Assembly (NCBI GenBank): GCA_025210805.1
Contig: JAOAQX010000016.1
Coordinates: 1 to 61,757, forward strand
From: Flavobacteriales bacterium
GTDB taxonomy: Bacteria; Bacteroidota; Bacteroidia; Flavobacteriales; CAJXXR01
Length of the DNA stretch: 61,757 nt
Direction of reading: 5' to 3'
Shown: positions 1 to 9,370 of the stretch, in pieces
Layout: every line of letters starts with the position of its first letter
Position numbering within the stretch: the stretch's first letter is position 1
Program-made: the position numbers and the translations under genes
The notes under the pieces: model-generated
Told to the model about the DNA's origin: nothing
Databases searched by the model: none
What the model saw: only the letters and a program-made list of their open reading frames with translations

Positions 1-450
1 CATCCGTTTATATTTGAATTTGTATCAGCGTACATTCCAGAAGTCGTAATATTCATTCCACCAAAACTATAAGAAGCATCACAAGTAGAAATATTCATTG
101 TATCTGATGATCCGGTGTTAAACACGATGTTCAATACTTCGATAGAATCACATCCGTTTACATTTGAATTTGTATCAGCATACATTCCTGCCGTAGTGAT
201 ATTCATTCCACCGAAACTATAAGAAGCATCACAAGTAGATATATTCATCGTATCTGATGATCCGGTGTTAAACACAATGTTTAGAACTTCTATTGAATCA
301 CATCCGTTTACATTTGAATTTGTATCAGCGTACATTCCTGCCGTAGTGATATTCATTCCACCGAAGCTATAAGTAGCATCACAAGTAGAAACATTCATCG
401 TATCTGATGATCCGGTGTTTATTGTTAAATTTAAAGTTACCACAGAATCA
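1..450 (-). repeat. 150-bp (50-residue) tandem coding repeats
   Basis: Three consecutive units start at 1, 151 and 301, each opening on the plus strand with CATCCGTTTA. By eye, units 1 and 2 differ at about 16 of 150 positions. Units 2 and 3 differ at about 5 of the first 119 positions, then diverge. Each unit encodes 50 residues with two cysteines (STCDA and NGCDS contexts), probably one Ig-like or beta-sandwich module. A more diverged fourth unit lies at about 451-570. The period is a multiple of three, so copy-number change would keep the frame. The array continues past the left edge, so the total number is unknown. Confidence 0.93.
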
Positions 451-2849
451 CAACCTGCTATAGAAAGTAATGAATCAACATATATGGTATCATTCATAAA
501 AGTAGTAGAACCATATATATACGACTCACAAGAAACAACTGTTAGTGTTGTATCTACTGTAGCACAAGGGCTAACTGCAGTGGCACACTCTGAAGTATGA
601 TTTCCTAAAGAATCGGTAAAATTCGCTCCTAAACTATTCCAATCTCCCACAGAATAAGTTAGCGAACCAATTTTTATAGCTGATTTACGCTGCAAAGTTA
701 CATCCTCGATATGATCAGATGAATTTCCAATTTCTCCAACAATATCTACAAGGATATTATTTTTATAGATTCCGACAGGATCATTTCCATTAAAGGTCAT
801 CGCTGAGCTTGATGTAACGGTGTCAGAAACAGCTTGTACAGCCGAAGGAGCTTGGTTATAACTAATCAGATAAACATCATGAGCGTTAATGGTTCCCTTA
901 AGATTTAAAGAATTGGTATTCGATTGCGAACCAGAATTATGCTTTTTTAATACATAATCATTCAAATCAATCGCAGAAGAAGTTGGATTATAAAGCTCAA
1001 TGGCTTTCGTATTTCCTTTTTCTGCATATTCAGAGATAAAGATTTCTGAACAATCTGGAGCAGGTAAAATAACGGTAACACTTGTTGTCACCACAGAATC
1101 ACATCCCAAGAAACTCGATAGTGTATCTACTGCTGTGGTATCTGTAAAATAGGTTGTTCCGTGTACGATTACCGAATCACTTCCACTTTTTGAATCCGTA
1201 ATTGTATAACTTGGGTGAACAATAATTTCATTAATTACGATACTATCGCAACCTCCCCCAAGTGGGAAAGTATCCAAAATGGTAGTATTCGTAAGGTAAT
1301 ACACACCGTTAAATTGCGTAGAATCACAATCTGAGAAAGTTAGGGTTGTATCCACATCACAGCTTGGTGGCTCACAAACTGAGTTATGCATTCCTAAACT
1401 ATCGATATTGTTTACTGAAAGAGAATACCAATCACTAGCATCATAAGTTAGCTTACCTAGCTGTACATTATTTTTTCTAACCAACGTTTTATTTTGAGCA
1501 AAATTCGTTGTAGTTCCCACTGAACCTACGATATCCACTAATGCATTTCCTTTGAACAAACCAATAGCATCATTTCCTGAGAATGAAAGAACTGAATTAG
1601 TTGTTGTTGCGTCGGCTAAGTTTTTTGTAGTGTTAAATGCTGAATTATGTGCAACCGTATAAGTTCCATAAGCAGGAATTGAAGCGGTTGACCAAGACGA
1701 ATAAATTGTACTATTGGGTGTGGTATTACTACCATCATATTTTCTTAATGAATAATTTGCTAAAGAAATTGCTGAAGCAGTTGGATTATATATTTCAATA
1801 GCACGGTTACTTGAATAACCTTCTAGATATTCTGTAATAAACAGTTCTGTACAAGGATTTGGTGATATATAAACTTCAATACTCGTAGAAATAACACTAT
1901 CACAACCAAAAATGGAAGCCAGAGTATCTACAACAGTCGTATCTGCATAATAAGTAGTTCCATTAAATATTAAAGAATCTACTCCGTTTTCAGATTCCGA
2001 GACAGCATAACTCGGGTGAACAATGATTTGATTATAAATCAAACTATCACAACCCGCAGCGTTTGTTAAAGTATCAGTAATAGTTGTATTCGCTGTATAA
2101 TACACTCCGTTAAACTGAGTACTATCACAATCAGAAAAAGTAAATGTCGTATCTGTAGCACATGCTGGCAAAGATGATTCACAGTCTGAGGTATGTTGAT
2201 CTACATCCGAAAGACTCACGACTTCCCATTCAAGAGATGGATTAAATGTTGTTGGATTGGTAGTAACACCTTTTTTGACCGTACTTTTTCGTCTTAGTGT
2301 TTTATTAGCCGTTGATACTCCCCCTGAAGACCAAGAACTTCCTGGGTCATACCCTACTTCTCCTATTAAGTCAATCATGGTTGTCCCATTATACAAAGCA
2401 ATAGCATCATCACCATTCCAAGATGCTCCACCACCAATATTGGTACCAGAACTTCCGTTTCCTACTTGGTGAACTCCATAAGAGGCTATCGTTCCAGAGA
2501 GTGCATAATCAACTCCTTCATTAAAGTCATCACCATTTACAAATTTGGTGATTTTATAACCCGAAAGGCTGATTGAGTTCCCTGTTGGGTTATACACCAC
2601 AACAAATTTAGAACCACTTCCTGGTTCATTATAACCCGAAAAAAACAACTCTGAACAATCAGAGTTTGAATTTGAAGCCATATTCATTGCATCAGCAATA
2701 GAGACTTGATTCTCCTGGGCATTTATTTGACATAAAACTGTCTCTTGCCCAAAATCTCCTAAATAACCCTTGCTTGCATATCCTTCGTATGCATAGGAGG
2801 AGAAACTAAACGTGGTGAACGCCAACACAATGGCAAACATCTTTTTCAT
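1..2849 (-). CDS. Large secreted lamin-tail-domain (LTD) repeat protein, 3' end beyond window
   Basis: An uninterrupted minus-strand frame runs from an ATG at 2849 to the left edge, giving about 949 codons with no stop. It begins with a signal peptide (MKKMFAIVLAF... ending near SSYA). Three LTD-like domains follow at roughly residues 60-190, 320-450 and 575-700; each has the pattern C-[ST]-E-[LI]-F-[IF]-[ST] ... YNPT ... I-x-L ... Y. They are separated by Cys-paired linkers built on DCDSTQFNGVYY and GCDS motifs. The C-terminal visible part is an array of 50-residue repeats. LTD proteins of Bacteroidota are usually surface-anchored or secreted by T9SS; the sorting domain would lie outside the window. 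I infer an adhesin or extracellular-matrix role. No catalytic domain is visible in this part. An upstream TAaaTTTG promoter box supports the start. Confidence 0.85.
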   Translation of the reverse strand, partial: MKKMFAIVLAFTTFSFSSYAYEGYASKGYLGDFGQETVLCQINAQENQVSIADAMNMASNSNSDCSELFFSGYNEPGSGSKFVVVYNPTGNSISLSGYKITKFVNGDDFNEGVDYALSGTIASYGVHQVGNGSSGTNIGGGASWNGDDAIALYNGTTMIDLIGEVGYDPGSSWSSGGVSTANKTLRRKSTVKKGVTTNPTTFNPSLEWEVVSLSDVDQHTSDCESSLPACATDTTFTFSDCDSTQFNGVYYTANTTITDTLTNAAGCDSLIYNQIIVHPSYAVSESENGVDSLIFNGTTYYADTTVVDTLASIFGCDSVISTSIEVYISPNPCTELFITEYLEGYSSNRAIEIYNPTASAISLANYSLRKYDGSNTTPNSTIYSSWSTASIPAYGTYTVAHNSAFNTTKNLADATTTNSVLSFSGNDAIGLFKGNALVDIVGSVGTTTNFAQNKTLVRKNNVQLGKLTYDASDWYSLSVNNIDSLGMHNSVCEPPSCDVDTTLTFSDCDSTQFNGVYYLTNTTILDTFPLGGGCDSIVINEIIVHPSYTITDSKSGSDSVIVHGTTYFTDTTAVDTLSSFLGCDSVVTTSVTVILPAPDCSEIFISEYAEKGNTKAIELYNPTSSAIDLNDYVLKKHNSGSQSNTNSLNLKGTINAHDVYLISYNQAPSAVQAVSDTVTSSSAMTFNGNDPVGIYKNNILVDIVGEIGNSSDHIEDVTLQRKSAIKIGSLTYSVGDWNSLGANFTDSLGNHTSECATAVSPCATVDTTLTVVSCESYIYGSTTFMNDTIYVDSLLSIAGCDSVVTLNLTINTGSSDTMNVSTCDATYSFGGMNITTAGMYADTNSNVNGCDSIEVLNIVFNTGSSDTMNISTCDASYSFGGMNITTAGMYADTNSNVNGCDSIEVLNIVFNTGSSDTMNISTCDASYSFGGMNITTSGMYADTNSNING

Positions 2850-2872
2850 AATTCTGCTTAAATAATATCCGA

Positions 2873-2880
2873 CAAATTTA
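2873..2880 (-). promoter_or_regulatory. Putative -7 box TAaaTTTG
   Basis: Read on the minus strand this is an exact match to the Bacteroidota -7 consensus TAnnTTTG. It lies 24 bases upstream of the ATG of the LTD repeat protein. I see no clear -33 TTTG at the usual distance, so the call rests on the -7 box and its position. Confidence 0.55.
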
Positions 2881-3003
2881 ATTTCTTTGATTCCAATACA
2901 TTCACTTTGAAAATTAAGTAAAAGTTAATAAACAAAATGGTCTTGTAAATTCCAAATAATCACATCATGAACCCTAATATAGCTTTTAAATATTTTTTTT
3001 GTC

Positions 3004-3033
3004 CAAAAAAAAATGCCCACTGTTGTGGACATT
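3004..3033 (-). terminator. Rho-independent terminator of the SH3 protein gene
   Basis: On the minus strand the hairpin AATG-t-CCAC / GTGG-g-CATT with a four-base loop is followed by a run of nine or ten T. It begins about 40 bases after the stop codon at 3072. Confidence 0.8.
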
Positions 3034-3071
3034 CGTTTGTTCGTATATTTTAATAGATAATTCACCGATAA

Positions 3072-3473
3072 TCAATGATAAACAACTGGAGTTTTCACTC
3101 GATCCTTGATCCATTCTCTTACCCCACCATGATCTACACAGTTGTTTCTTTCGATAGTCATCACTTTATGGCCGTCTCTACAATAAGCTCCAACTCTACT
3201 GGTTTGTAATTCAAACTTTATATGCCCTTTGGCTATAAAATTTTTCTTTACATACCCTTCTTTATTTCCCACTTTAATTTTAATCCAATTATCATTTGTG
3301 CTACCAATAGCATAGACATTTGCATATTTTTTTTGGGTGGACAATACTTCGGTACCCATATCGCTAGGCTCTGCATAAACTTTGGCACTTTCTACAATAA
3401 TATGGCACTTGGTTTGTGCTTGAACAGAAACCGATAAAACCATAAAAAACAAGAGACTAAATAAGTATTTCAT
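3072..3473 (-). CDS. Secreted SH3-like protein with C-terminal Cys/HGGV module
   Basis: The product is 133 residues long. An in-frame start lies upstream, but the ATG at 3473 gives a clean signal peptide (MKYLFSLLFF..., cleaved after about residue 20) and has GGAG at a suitable distance, so I place the start there. Residues about 30-80 form a bacterial SH3 domain (VYAEPS ... VYAIGS ... W-I-K-I ... GYVKKNFI). The tail carries C98-x-D-G and C112-x-x-H-G-G-V-x-x-W, which resembles the short cysteine module of DUF3761-type proteins. SH3 domains in exported bacterial proteins often bind peptidoglycan. The role here is inferred, not shown. The gene is transcribed alone, from its own promoter box to its own terminator. 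Confidence 0.8.
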   Translation of the reverse strand: MKYLFSLLFFMVLSVSVQAQTKCHIIVESAKVYAEPSDMGTEVLSTQKKYANVYAIGSTNDNWIKIKVGNKEGYVKKNFIAKGHIKFELQTSRVGAYCRDGHKVMTIERNNCVDHGGVREWIKDRVKTPVVYH

Positions 3474-3521
3474 AACAACTCCAATTATTTTTTCTAAAAT
3501 TTCTTCTATCTGATGATTTTT

Positions 3522-3529
3522 CAAATTTA
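3522..3529 (-). promoter_or_regulatory. Putative -7 box TAaaTTTG
   Basis: Exact minus-strand match to TAnnTTTG, 49 bases upstream of the chosen ATG of the SH3 protein gene. It supports the start at 3473, because a start further upstream would leave almost no leader. Confidence 0.55.
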
Positions 3530-3701
3530 CCTATAAAATATAAGCTTTTCAAACAAGAAATCAATTTCGAAATTAAATAGTATCATTTTTGAACTAATTT
3601 GCTTATCTATATTAAAATTTGATCATGAGCATTTCAATTCCCATTTTGTTTTTTTCCCAGCTTGGATGTTTTTATTTATCTTGGACTAAAAAAACTACCA
3701 A

Positions 3702-4955
3702 ATGAATATCGTTCACTATTTTCTACTTTTATTTTGCTTCCAAATACTTCAGTTGAATGCTCAAAATATTAAACAAGCTAAAGAAGATCTTAAAGTTCTT
3801 TGTTCAAAGGAAATGAACGGTAGAGGGTATTCTTTTGATGGTGTTCAAAAAGCTGAATTCTTCCTTAGTTCAAGAATTAAAAATATGGGATTGACTGTTC
3901 AAAAACATGCATTTGAACTTGATGCCAATGTGTTTGAGTCGAAAGTAAAGTTATCAATAGACGGGAAATGTCAAGTTGCAGGTAAGGATTTTATAGTAAA
4001 TGCCTCGTCTCCTTCTCTAAAAGGGAAATATTATTTAAAAAAAATTGAGATCCAACAAGGGAAATCTGAGGTCGTTCGCCAAATTCAAAAATTGAAATCA
4101 AGCGAGATTGCTATTTTCGATCAAGAAGAAATTAACAGTAGTCCTCATAAAAATGATATTCAAGAAATTCTAAGAGCATTACCTTGGGTTCAAGACATAA
4201 AACCCGCTGGAGTGATTCTCTATAATCAATCAAAGCTTACTTTTTCGAGCAGTACAAAACAAGCACTGAGACCGCTTTTTTATACCACAAAAAATATTTC
4301 TAAGAATAAAAAAGCAAAAATAAATTTACACGCTAAATTGCTTAAAGATTATCCTACCAATAATATTCTTGTAGAAATTCCAGGAAAAAATACAGACAGT
4401 ACGTACCTCATTACGGCACACTATGATCATATTGGAAACTTAGGGAAAAAAGTTTATTTCCCTGGTGCCAATGATAATGCTAGTGGTGTTGTTTTTCTAT
4501 TAAATTTAATGGAGCATTTCTCTAAAAATAAACCTAAATATTCCCTTAAATTCATTCTCTTTTCGGGAGAAGAAATCGGACTTTTAGGTTCTCATGCTTT
4601 AGTTGAAGATCAAATTATTGATTTAAACTCGGTAAAATTCTTACTTAATTTTGATATTTTCGGTACAGGAGATGAAGGCGTACAAATTGTCAATTCATCT
4701 TTATATAAAAAAGAATATCAACTATTTAAAGAAATCAATAAAGAAAAACAACTAATACCTGCTATAAAAGAAAGAGGCTATGCTTGTAATTCTGATCATT
4801 GTGCTTTTGAAAAAGAAGGAGTTAAAACATTTTTCTTTTACACCCTAGGCGGGATAAGAGCCTATCATGATATTTACGATAAATCTGAAACACTACCTCT
4901 CACGGAGTTCGAAGATTTACACAAATTAGTAGTCAGTTTTATCGAACGAAATTAA
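3702..4955 (+). CDS. M28-family zinc aminopeptidase, exported
   Basis: A 417-residue protein with a signal peptide (about residues 1-20, ending LNAQ). The C-terminal half is a peptidase M28 domain. The expected ligands of the two zinc ions are visible: H240 with D242 (AHYDH), D258 (GANDNASG), E290/E291 (SGEEIGLLG), D318 (NFDIFG) and H389 (AYHD). These proteins cleave N-terminal residues from peptides in the periplasm or outside the cell. The N-terminal 200 residues are less conserved and probably hold a PA-like or cap region. No T9SS sorting domain is seen, so a periplasmic location is more likely. Its last four bases overlap the stop of the convergent lipoprotein gene. Confidence 0.9.
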   Translation: MNIVHYFLLLFCFQILQLNAQNIKQAKEDLKVLCSKEMNGRGYSFDGVQKAEFFLSSRIKNMGLTVQKHAFELDANVFESKVKLSIDGKCQVAGKDFIVNASSPSLKGKYYLKKIEIQQGKSEVVRQIQKLKSSEIAIFDQEEINSSPHKNDIQEILRALPWVQDIKPAGVILYNQSKLTFSSSTKQALRPLFYTTKNISKNKKAKINLHAKLLKDYPTNNILVEIPGKNTDSTYLITAHYDHIGNLGKKVYFPGANDNASGVVFLLNLMEHFSKNKPKYSLKFILFSGEEIGLLGSHALVEDQIIDLNSVKFLLNFDIFGTGDEGVQIVNSSLYKKEYQLFKEINKEKQLIPAIKERGYACNSDHCAFEKEGVKTFFFYTLGGIRAYHDIYDKSETLPLTEFEDLHKLVVSFIERN

Positions 4956-5482
4956 GGGGTAAAAAATCCTTTTAATTCAGATTCCCATTCTTCAATGGTT
5001 TTTTGCTCGTATGCTTTATAAAAACTAAACCATTCTCTTGTTCCTTCGTTATAGTAAACAACTGCTTTATAAAAACCCTCGTCTAAAGAATGAACATCAA
5101 TTTTTAGATCTGTACCCTGTTCTCCCTCTTGTGATATCAAAGAATATTCCTTGATGTCTGTATCTAAATAAGAAAAACGAGAATTTTCAAACTCGATACT
5201 TTCAAACATATTCGTGGTTTCTCCAGGTAAAATAAAAACCTTTTCAATAGATACTTCAGGATTCCAAGTATAGATATTCAATTCTCCTATACTAGGATTT
5301 GGATAATACTGAGTTAAGTAACCATAATTATTAGGATTTCCTACAGTTGTATGACCATCAGATTGTTTTGGTCTTAACTCTGTTCCTGTTACCATTTTCT
5401 CTCCTTGAGAATAACTAAACTGGTCTCCACATGAAATAAGAGACCAGCTAAATAACAATATGATTAAATAGTTTTTTTTCAC
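4952..5482 (-). CDS. Lipoprotein with a T9SS sorting-domain-like beta-sandwich
   Basis: A 176-residue product whose N-terminus ends in the lipobox L-I-S-C (Cys18), so it is expected to be a lipid-anchored envelope protein. Residues about 59-155 read like a type A T9SS C-terminal domain: YPNPSIGELNIYTW, then hydrophobic strands, then L-K-I-D-V-H-S-L-D-E-G-F-Y-K-A-V-V-Y. Genuine sorting domains have YPNP ... LNI ... V-S-L-x-x-G-x-Y in the same order at the extreme C-terminus. Here about 20 residues of charged tail follow and the N-terminus is lipidated. I infer a sorting-domain fold reused as a structural module. No enzymatic motif is present. Confidence 0.75.
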   Translation of the reverse strand: MKKNYLIILLFSWSLISCGDQFSYSQGEKMVTGTELRPKQSDGHTTVGNPNNYGYLTQYYPNPSIGELNIYTWNPEVSIEKVFILPGETTNMFESIEFENSRFSYLDTDIKEYSLISQEGEQGTDLKIDVHSLDEGFYKAVVYYNEGTREWFSFYKAYEQKTIEEWESELKGFFTP

Positions 5483-5570
5483 AAATATCTTTTTATACCG
5501 TTTACGTTGTTAATTTACCTATATATTTTGTTTCTTTTTCGAAGTTTTTCGTTGTAGAACATCTCTTAAT

Positions 5571-5655
5571 CCTCCCGAAAAGTCAGAACAAGCTCTGGAA
5601 TTCAAATCCCTCCCGAAAAGTCGGGACAAACTATTTGAAGGAGGTAAGGGGATGT
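5571..5655 (+). repeat. Degenerate copies of dispersed palindromic repeat (copy A)
   Basis: Two partial units lie here, at 5571-5612 and 5609-5655. Both contain the core CCTCCCGAAAA-n-TC-rGgACAA, and the second ends with GGTAAGGGGATGTT. The first unit matches the inverted copy at 44145-44184 over about 40 bases with a few changes. The 325-base gap between the lipoprotein gene and mutB consists mostly of such units. I see no gene in it. Confidence 0.7.
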
Positions 5656-5706
5656 TGCATATTGTTTCATAATCGAATAGCATTTCTTTAGTTTCTTTTT
5701 ATAGGG

Positions 5707-5810
5707 GGTGTTTACTTTGTGTAACATCCCCCTTCCCCTCCCGAAAAATCGGGACAAGCTATTCAAAGGGGCTTATGACAGTGAGTAAATTAACACCATA
5801 AATGGTATTA
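5707..5810 (+). repeat. Dispersed palindromic intergenic repeat (copy B)
   Basis: Bases 5707-5775 match the inverted segment 44330-44261 over about 70 bases with one substitution and one single-base gap. The core is a perfect hairpin, TCCCGA-AAAA-TCGGGA. It is followed by a second palindrome, TAACACC-n6-GGTATTA (5791-5810), whose last three bases are the stop codon of mutB. No T-run follows the hairpin, so it is not a standard terminator, though it could help stabilise or end the mutB transcript. Confidence 0.85.
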
Positions 5811-7934
5811 CTTGTTTGCATCAATCAATATTTGTAAAATTTCAATAGCGGCTTTGGCAATCACTGTTCCTGGGCCAAAAACACCAGCAACACCAGCTTC
5901 ATATAAATACTCATAATCTTGCGGAGGAATCACTCCTCCTGCTATTACCATGATATCTTCTCTTCCTAGGTTTTCTAACTCCTCTATCACTTTAGGAACT
6001 AAAGTTTTATGACCTGCTGCTAAAGAAGAAACCCCCAGAATATGAACATCATTTTCAACAGCCTGTTTCGCTGCCTCTTGAGGTGTTTGAAAAAGTGGAC
6101 CTATATCTACATCAAAACCTAAATCTGCAAAAGCTGTGGAGATTACTTTGGCTCCTCTATCATGACCGTCTTGTCCCATTTTGGCAACCATAATTCTCGG
6201 TCTTCTTCCGTCAATTTCTGCAAATTCGTCACTCAATTGTAGGGCTTTTTGAAAATACTCATCTCCCTTAGCTTCTTTCATATACACACCTTTTATGGAT
6301 CTTGTTACGGCTTTAAATCTCCCAAAATGTTTCTCTAAAGCGTCTGATATTTCACCTAAACTAGCCCTTTTTCTTGCAGCATCTACAGACAATGCCAGTA
6401 GGTTCCCATCACCTGTTTTGGCAGATTCACTCAGTTTGTTTAGCGCATCTTGCACTTCTTTTTCGTTTCTTTCTGCTCTTAGTTTTGTGAGTCTTTCTAT
6501 TTGTGCAATCCTTACGGCAGTGTTATCAACTTCAAGGGTATCTATTGCCGTTTCTTTTTCAAGGCGATACGCATTTACTCCTACAATGATATCTTTACCA
6601 CTATCTATTCTTGCTTGCTTTTTGGCAGCAGCTTCTTCTATTCTCATTTTGGGGAGTCCGGTCTCAATTGCTTTAGACATCCCTCCTAGTTCTTCTATTT
6701 CTTGAATGAGTTTCCAAGCTTTATCAGCAATTTCTTTAGTCAGATTTTCTACAAAATAAGAGCCACCCCATGGATCCACCGTTCTACAAGTTTCTGTTTC
6801 TTTTTGAATAAAAATTTGAGTGTTTCTCGCTATTCTTGCCGAAAAATCTGTGGGTAATGCAATTGCCTCATCCAATGCATTGGTATGTAGTGATTGTGTT
6901 CCTCCAAAAGAGGCTGCCATGGCTTCAAATAGCGTTCTTCCTACATTGTTAAAAGGATCTTGCTCCGTAAGACTCCACCCACTTGTTTGACAATGCGTTC
7001 TAAGAGACATCGATTTAGGATTTTTTGGTTTGAATTGACTCATCAATTTTGCCCAAAGCATTCTGGCGGCACGCATTTTGGCAATTTCCATAAAATGATT
7101 CATCCCTATTGCCCAAAAGAAAGAAAGTCTTGGAGCAAAGCTATCAATATCCATTCCTGCTGCAATTCCTGTTTTTACATATTCTAAACCATCAGCAAGG
7201 GTGTAAGCCAGCTCAATATCAGCTGTTGCACCAGCCTCTTGCATGTGATATCCCGAAATAGAAATAGAATTAAATTTCGGCATATTTTGAGAAGTATATT
7301 CAAAAATATCTGCAATGATTTTCATAGAATGCTTTGGAGGATAGATATAGGTATTTCTCACCATAAACTCCTTCAAAATGTCATTCTGAATAGTACCACT
7401 GAGTTTTTCTTGAGGTACGCCTTGTTCTTCTGCCGCAACAATATAAAATGCCAAAATAGGTAAAACGGCTCCATTCATAGTCATTGAAACAGACATCTTA
7501 TCCAAAGGAATTCCATCAAAAAGAATTTTCATATCCAAAATGGAATCGATGGCTACACCTGCTTTTCCTACATCACCCACCACTCTATCGTGATCACTAT
7601 CATATCCTCTGTGTGTGGCTAAATCAAAGGCTACCGAAAGTCCTTTTTGACCTGCTGCTAGGTTTCTTTTATAAAATGCGTTGGATTCTTCTGCGGTTGA
7701 AAAACCTGCATATTGCCTAATCGTCCAAGGTCTTCTCACATACATAGTTGAATAGGGTCCTCTAAGATTTGGAGCAATTCCTGCCACAAAATCAATATGA
7801 GAAAGACCTTCTTCATCCTCTTTATCATAGGCGTTTTGATAGGTGATTTCTTCGGGACTTTCCCAAGATTCTTCCTTTTTGAAAGATTTTGATTCTTGAG
7901 TTTGATAAGGTATTTGGCTAAAATCTTTTTTCAT
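5808..7934 (-). CDS. mutB: Methylmalonyl-CoA mutase, large subunit
   Basis: The product is 708 residues with the ATG at 7934 ([11 protein letters not shown]); an open stretch upstream belongs to the end of mutA in another frame. The enzyme interconverts methylmalonyl-CoA and succinyl-CoA using adenosylcobalamin. The N-terminal TIM-barrel domain has the family segments [20 protein letters not shown] and [10 protein letters not shown]-like [13 protein letters not shown]. The C-terminal cobalamin-binding domain (about 575-708) has D-G-H-D-R-G with His near 591 as cobalt ligand, then the GG near [11 protein letters not shown]. It forms a pair with mutA seven bases upstream. Together they link propionate and branched-chain or odd-chain breakdown to the TCA cycle. 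The stop codon lies in a repeat palindrome. Confidence 0.97.
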   Translation of the reverse strand: MKKDFSQIPYQTQESKSFKKEESWESPEEITYQNAYDKEDEEGLSHIDFVAGIAPNLRGPYSTMYVRRPWTIRQYAGFSTAEESNAFYKRNLAAGQKGLSVAFDLATHRGYDSDHDRVVGDVGKAGVAIDSILDMKILFDGIPLDKMSVSMTMNGAVLPILAFYIVAAEEQGVPQEKLSGTIQNDILKEFMVRNTYIYPPKHSMKIIADIFEYTSQNMPKFNSISISGYHMQEAGATADIELAYTLADGLEYVKTGIAAGMDIDSFAPRLSFFWAIGMNHFMEIAKMRAARMLWAKLMSQFKPKNPKSMSLRTHCQTSGWSLTEQDPFNNVGRTLFEAMAASFGGTQSLHTNALDEAIALPTDFSARIARNTQIFIQKETETCRTVDPWGGSYFVENLTKEIADKAWKLIQEIEELGGMSKAIETGLPKMRIEEAAAKKQARIDSGKDIIVGVNAYRLEKETAIDTLEVDNTAVRIAQIERLTKLRAERNEKEVQDALNKLSESAKTGDGNLLALSVDAARKRASLGEISDALEKHFGRFKAVTRSIKGVYMKEAKGDEYFQKALQLSDEFAEIDGRRPRIMVAKMGQDGHDRGAKVISTAFADLGFDVDIGPLFQTPQEAAKQAVENDVHILGVSSLAAGHKTLVPKVIEELENLGREDIMVIAGGVIPPQDYEYLYEAGVAGVFGPGTVIAKAAIEILQILIDANK

Positions 7935-7941
7935 TTGGCTA

Positions 7942-9270
7942 TTATTTTTCAGAATCCAATCTTTTTTGTTCGTCCTGCCAAGCAATTCGCATCGCTGGAA
8001 TATGGTAATTTGCAAAAGGAGCAAGTTCTTTTTCCAATTCTTCTTTTAATGAATCATTTGGATTTGGGTAAAGATTCGTCCCTAACAAAGGTTTTTCTTG
8101 ACACTCGTATCTTTCCACATCTTTGAGATGATGATCGGCTAGCTTGGATTTTAATTTCCCAGAATTACAATATTCTTTTAGACTTTCTTGCTCTAATTCT
8201 TGAAAAAATTGATACGCTTTCTTTTCAAGCTCCGATGTTATTGTTTCTATATAATAAGCTCCATTCCCAGCATCTGCAACTTGATGTATATTAGATTCCT
8301 CCTTGAGCATTATTTGCTGATTTCTTGAAATATGCGCTGAAAACTCATTAGGATTCTTATACACAATATCGTAAGGCATAGAAACTATTGCTTGAGCTCC
8401 ACCTAATGCCGCAGATAAAATTTCGGACCCGATTCTTAGCATATTCACATTTGGATCATACAAAGTTTTATTTCTTAAACTATTCTCGACACTAAAAAAT
8501 GTTTGAGCAGTAGTATCATACTCTTTGGCAAGAAAATGAATCATATTTCTGAATGCACGCTGTTTGGAGATTTCAAAGAAAAAGTTTCCTCCATTGGCAA
8601 GTTTTATATGCAAAGAATTGAAAACTTCTTTTCCAAATTCTTCCACATATTCTTGTATCAATGAAGCTCCAATTGCAATTTGCTCAAACATTCTTGCTCC
8701 AGAATTCTGTAAATAAGTAAGATCTATACAATAAGTAAAGTTTGCCTTTTCTACTCGTTTAATCCCCTCAAAATACGCCCCAAGATCCATTCTTCCAGAT
8801 TGAAAAAATGAAGATAAAATATCATAATCTAATCGCAATACAACCGTTTCTTTTTCTTCAGAAGAAAGACCTTGGTAAAAATCGTTTACTAAATGAAAAT
8901 TATGGGACTTTAATACGAAAGTTAAACCGATGTTTTGCACATAAACATTCTGAAAAAGCAAAGAAAAATCCACATTTGAAGCTCCTCCAAAATCTATTCT
9001 TAATCCCGAAACTCCTTTGTTTAAAAGAGATAAAATAAGTCCATTTGTATCGGCCTCATTCTGATAATGAATATTTTCAACAATTTCCCAATTCCCTAAT
9101 TCAAAATTGAGTCCATTGCTCGTTCTATCTTCTTTAGTGTATGCCGGATTTACTGATATACCTTCATCAGATTGCCAAATAAGAGTTTCCTCAAAATCAG
9201 CACCCTTGAGGTCTGTAATAATCTTCTCATGCCAGCTCTTTGCGCTTTGTTTTTCAAAAGTTTCGAACAT
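7942..9270 (-). CDS. mutA: Methylmalonyl-CoA mutase, small subunit (short form)
   Basis: A 442-residue protein starting at the ATG at 9270 ([18 protein letters not shown]); upstream in-frame codons are less likely to be translated. It has the N-terminal linker and mutase barrel of the family (for example [51 protein letters not shown]). It stops before any cobalamin-binding domain. Small subunits of the Propionibacterium type are over 600 residues; the shorter form is usual in flavobacteria as I recall. It should be a catalytically silent partner of MutB. The first 30 residues supply the subunit-contact arm. The gene is immediately upstream of mutB and divergent from the barrel gene at 9371. 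Confidence 0.9.
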   Translation of the reverse strand: MFETFEKQSAKSWHEKIITDLKGADFEETLIWQSDEGISVNPAYTKEDRTSNGLNFELGNWEIVENIHYQNEADTNGLILSLLNKGVSGLRIDFGGASNVDFSLLFQNVYVQNIGLTFVLKSHNFHLVNDFYQGLSSEEKETVVLRLDYDILSSFFQSGRMDLGAYFEGIKRVEKANFTYCIDLTYLQNSGARMFEQIAIGASLIQEYVEEFGKEVFNSLHIKLANGGNFFFEISKQRAFRNMIHFLAKEYDTTAQTFFSVENSLRNKTLYDPNVNMLRIGSEILSAALGGAQAIVSMPYDIVYKNPNEFSAHISRNQQIMLKEESNIHQVADAGNGAYYIETITSELEKKAYQFFQELEQESLKEYCNSGKLKSKLADHHLKDVERYECQEKPLLGTNLYPNPNDSLKEELEKELAPFANYHIPAMRIAWQDEQKRLDSEK

Positions 9271-9370
9271 TTTATCTATTTTGTGGATAATTAGAGAGCT
9301 AAAATACTTATTTTTGAGCATTAAAATATTGGTGACTTACCGATTATTCTATAAACTTTACAGAAATACA

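Noticed and set aside
1-450. Evenly spaced repeats resembling a CRISPR array
   Set aside because: The whole 150-base unit repeats, there are no unique spacers, and the repeats are in frame within a long coding sequence.
415-600. Plus-strand frame of 61 codons at the left edge
   Set aside because: It is antisense to the LTD repeat protein, whose domain pattern is clear.
6295-6705. Open plus-strand frame of 136 codons opposite mutB
   Set aside because: mutB on the other strand is a full-length conserved enzyme. The plus-strand frame is a low-complexity Ser/Leu translation typical of an antisense shadow.
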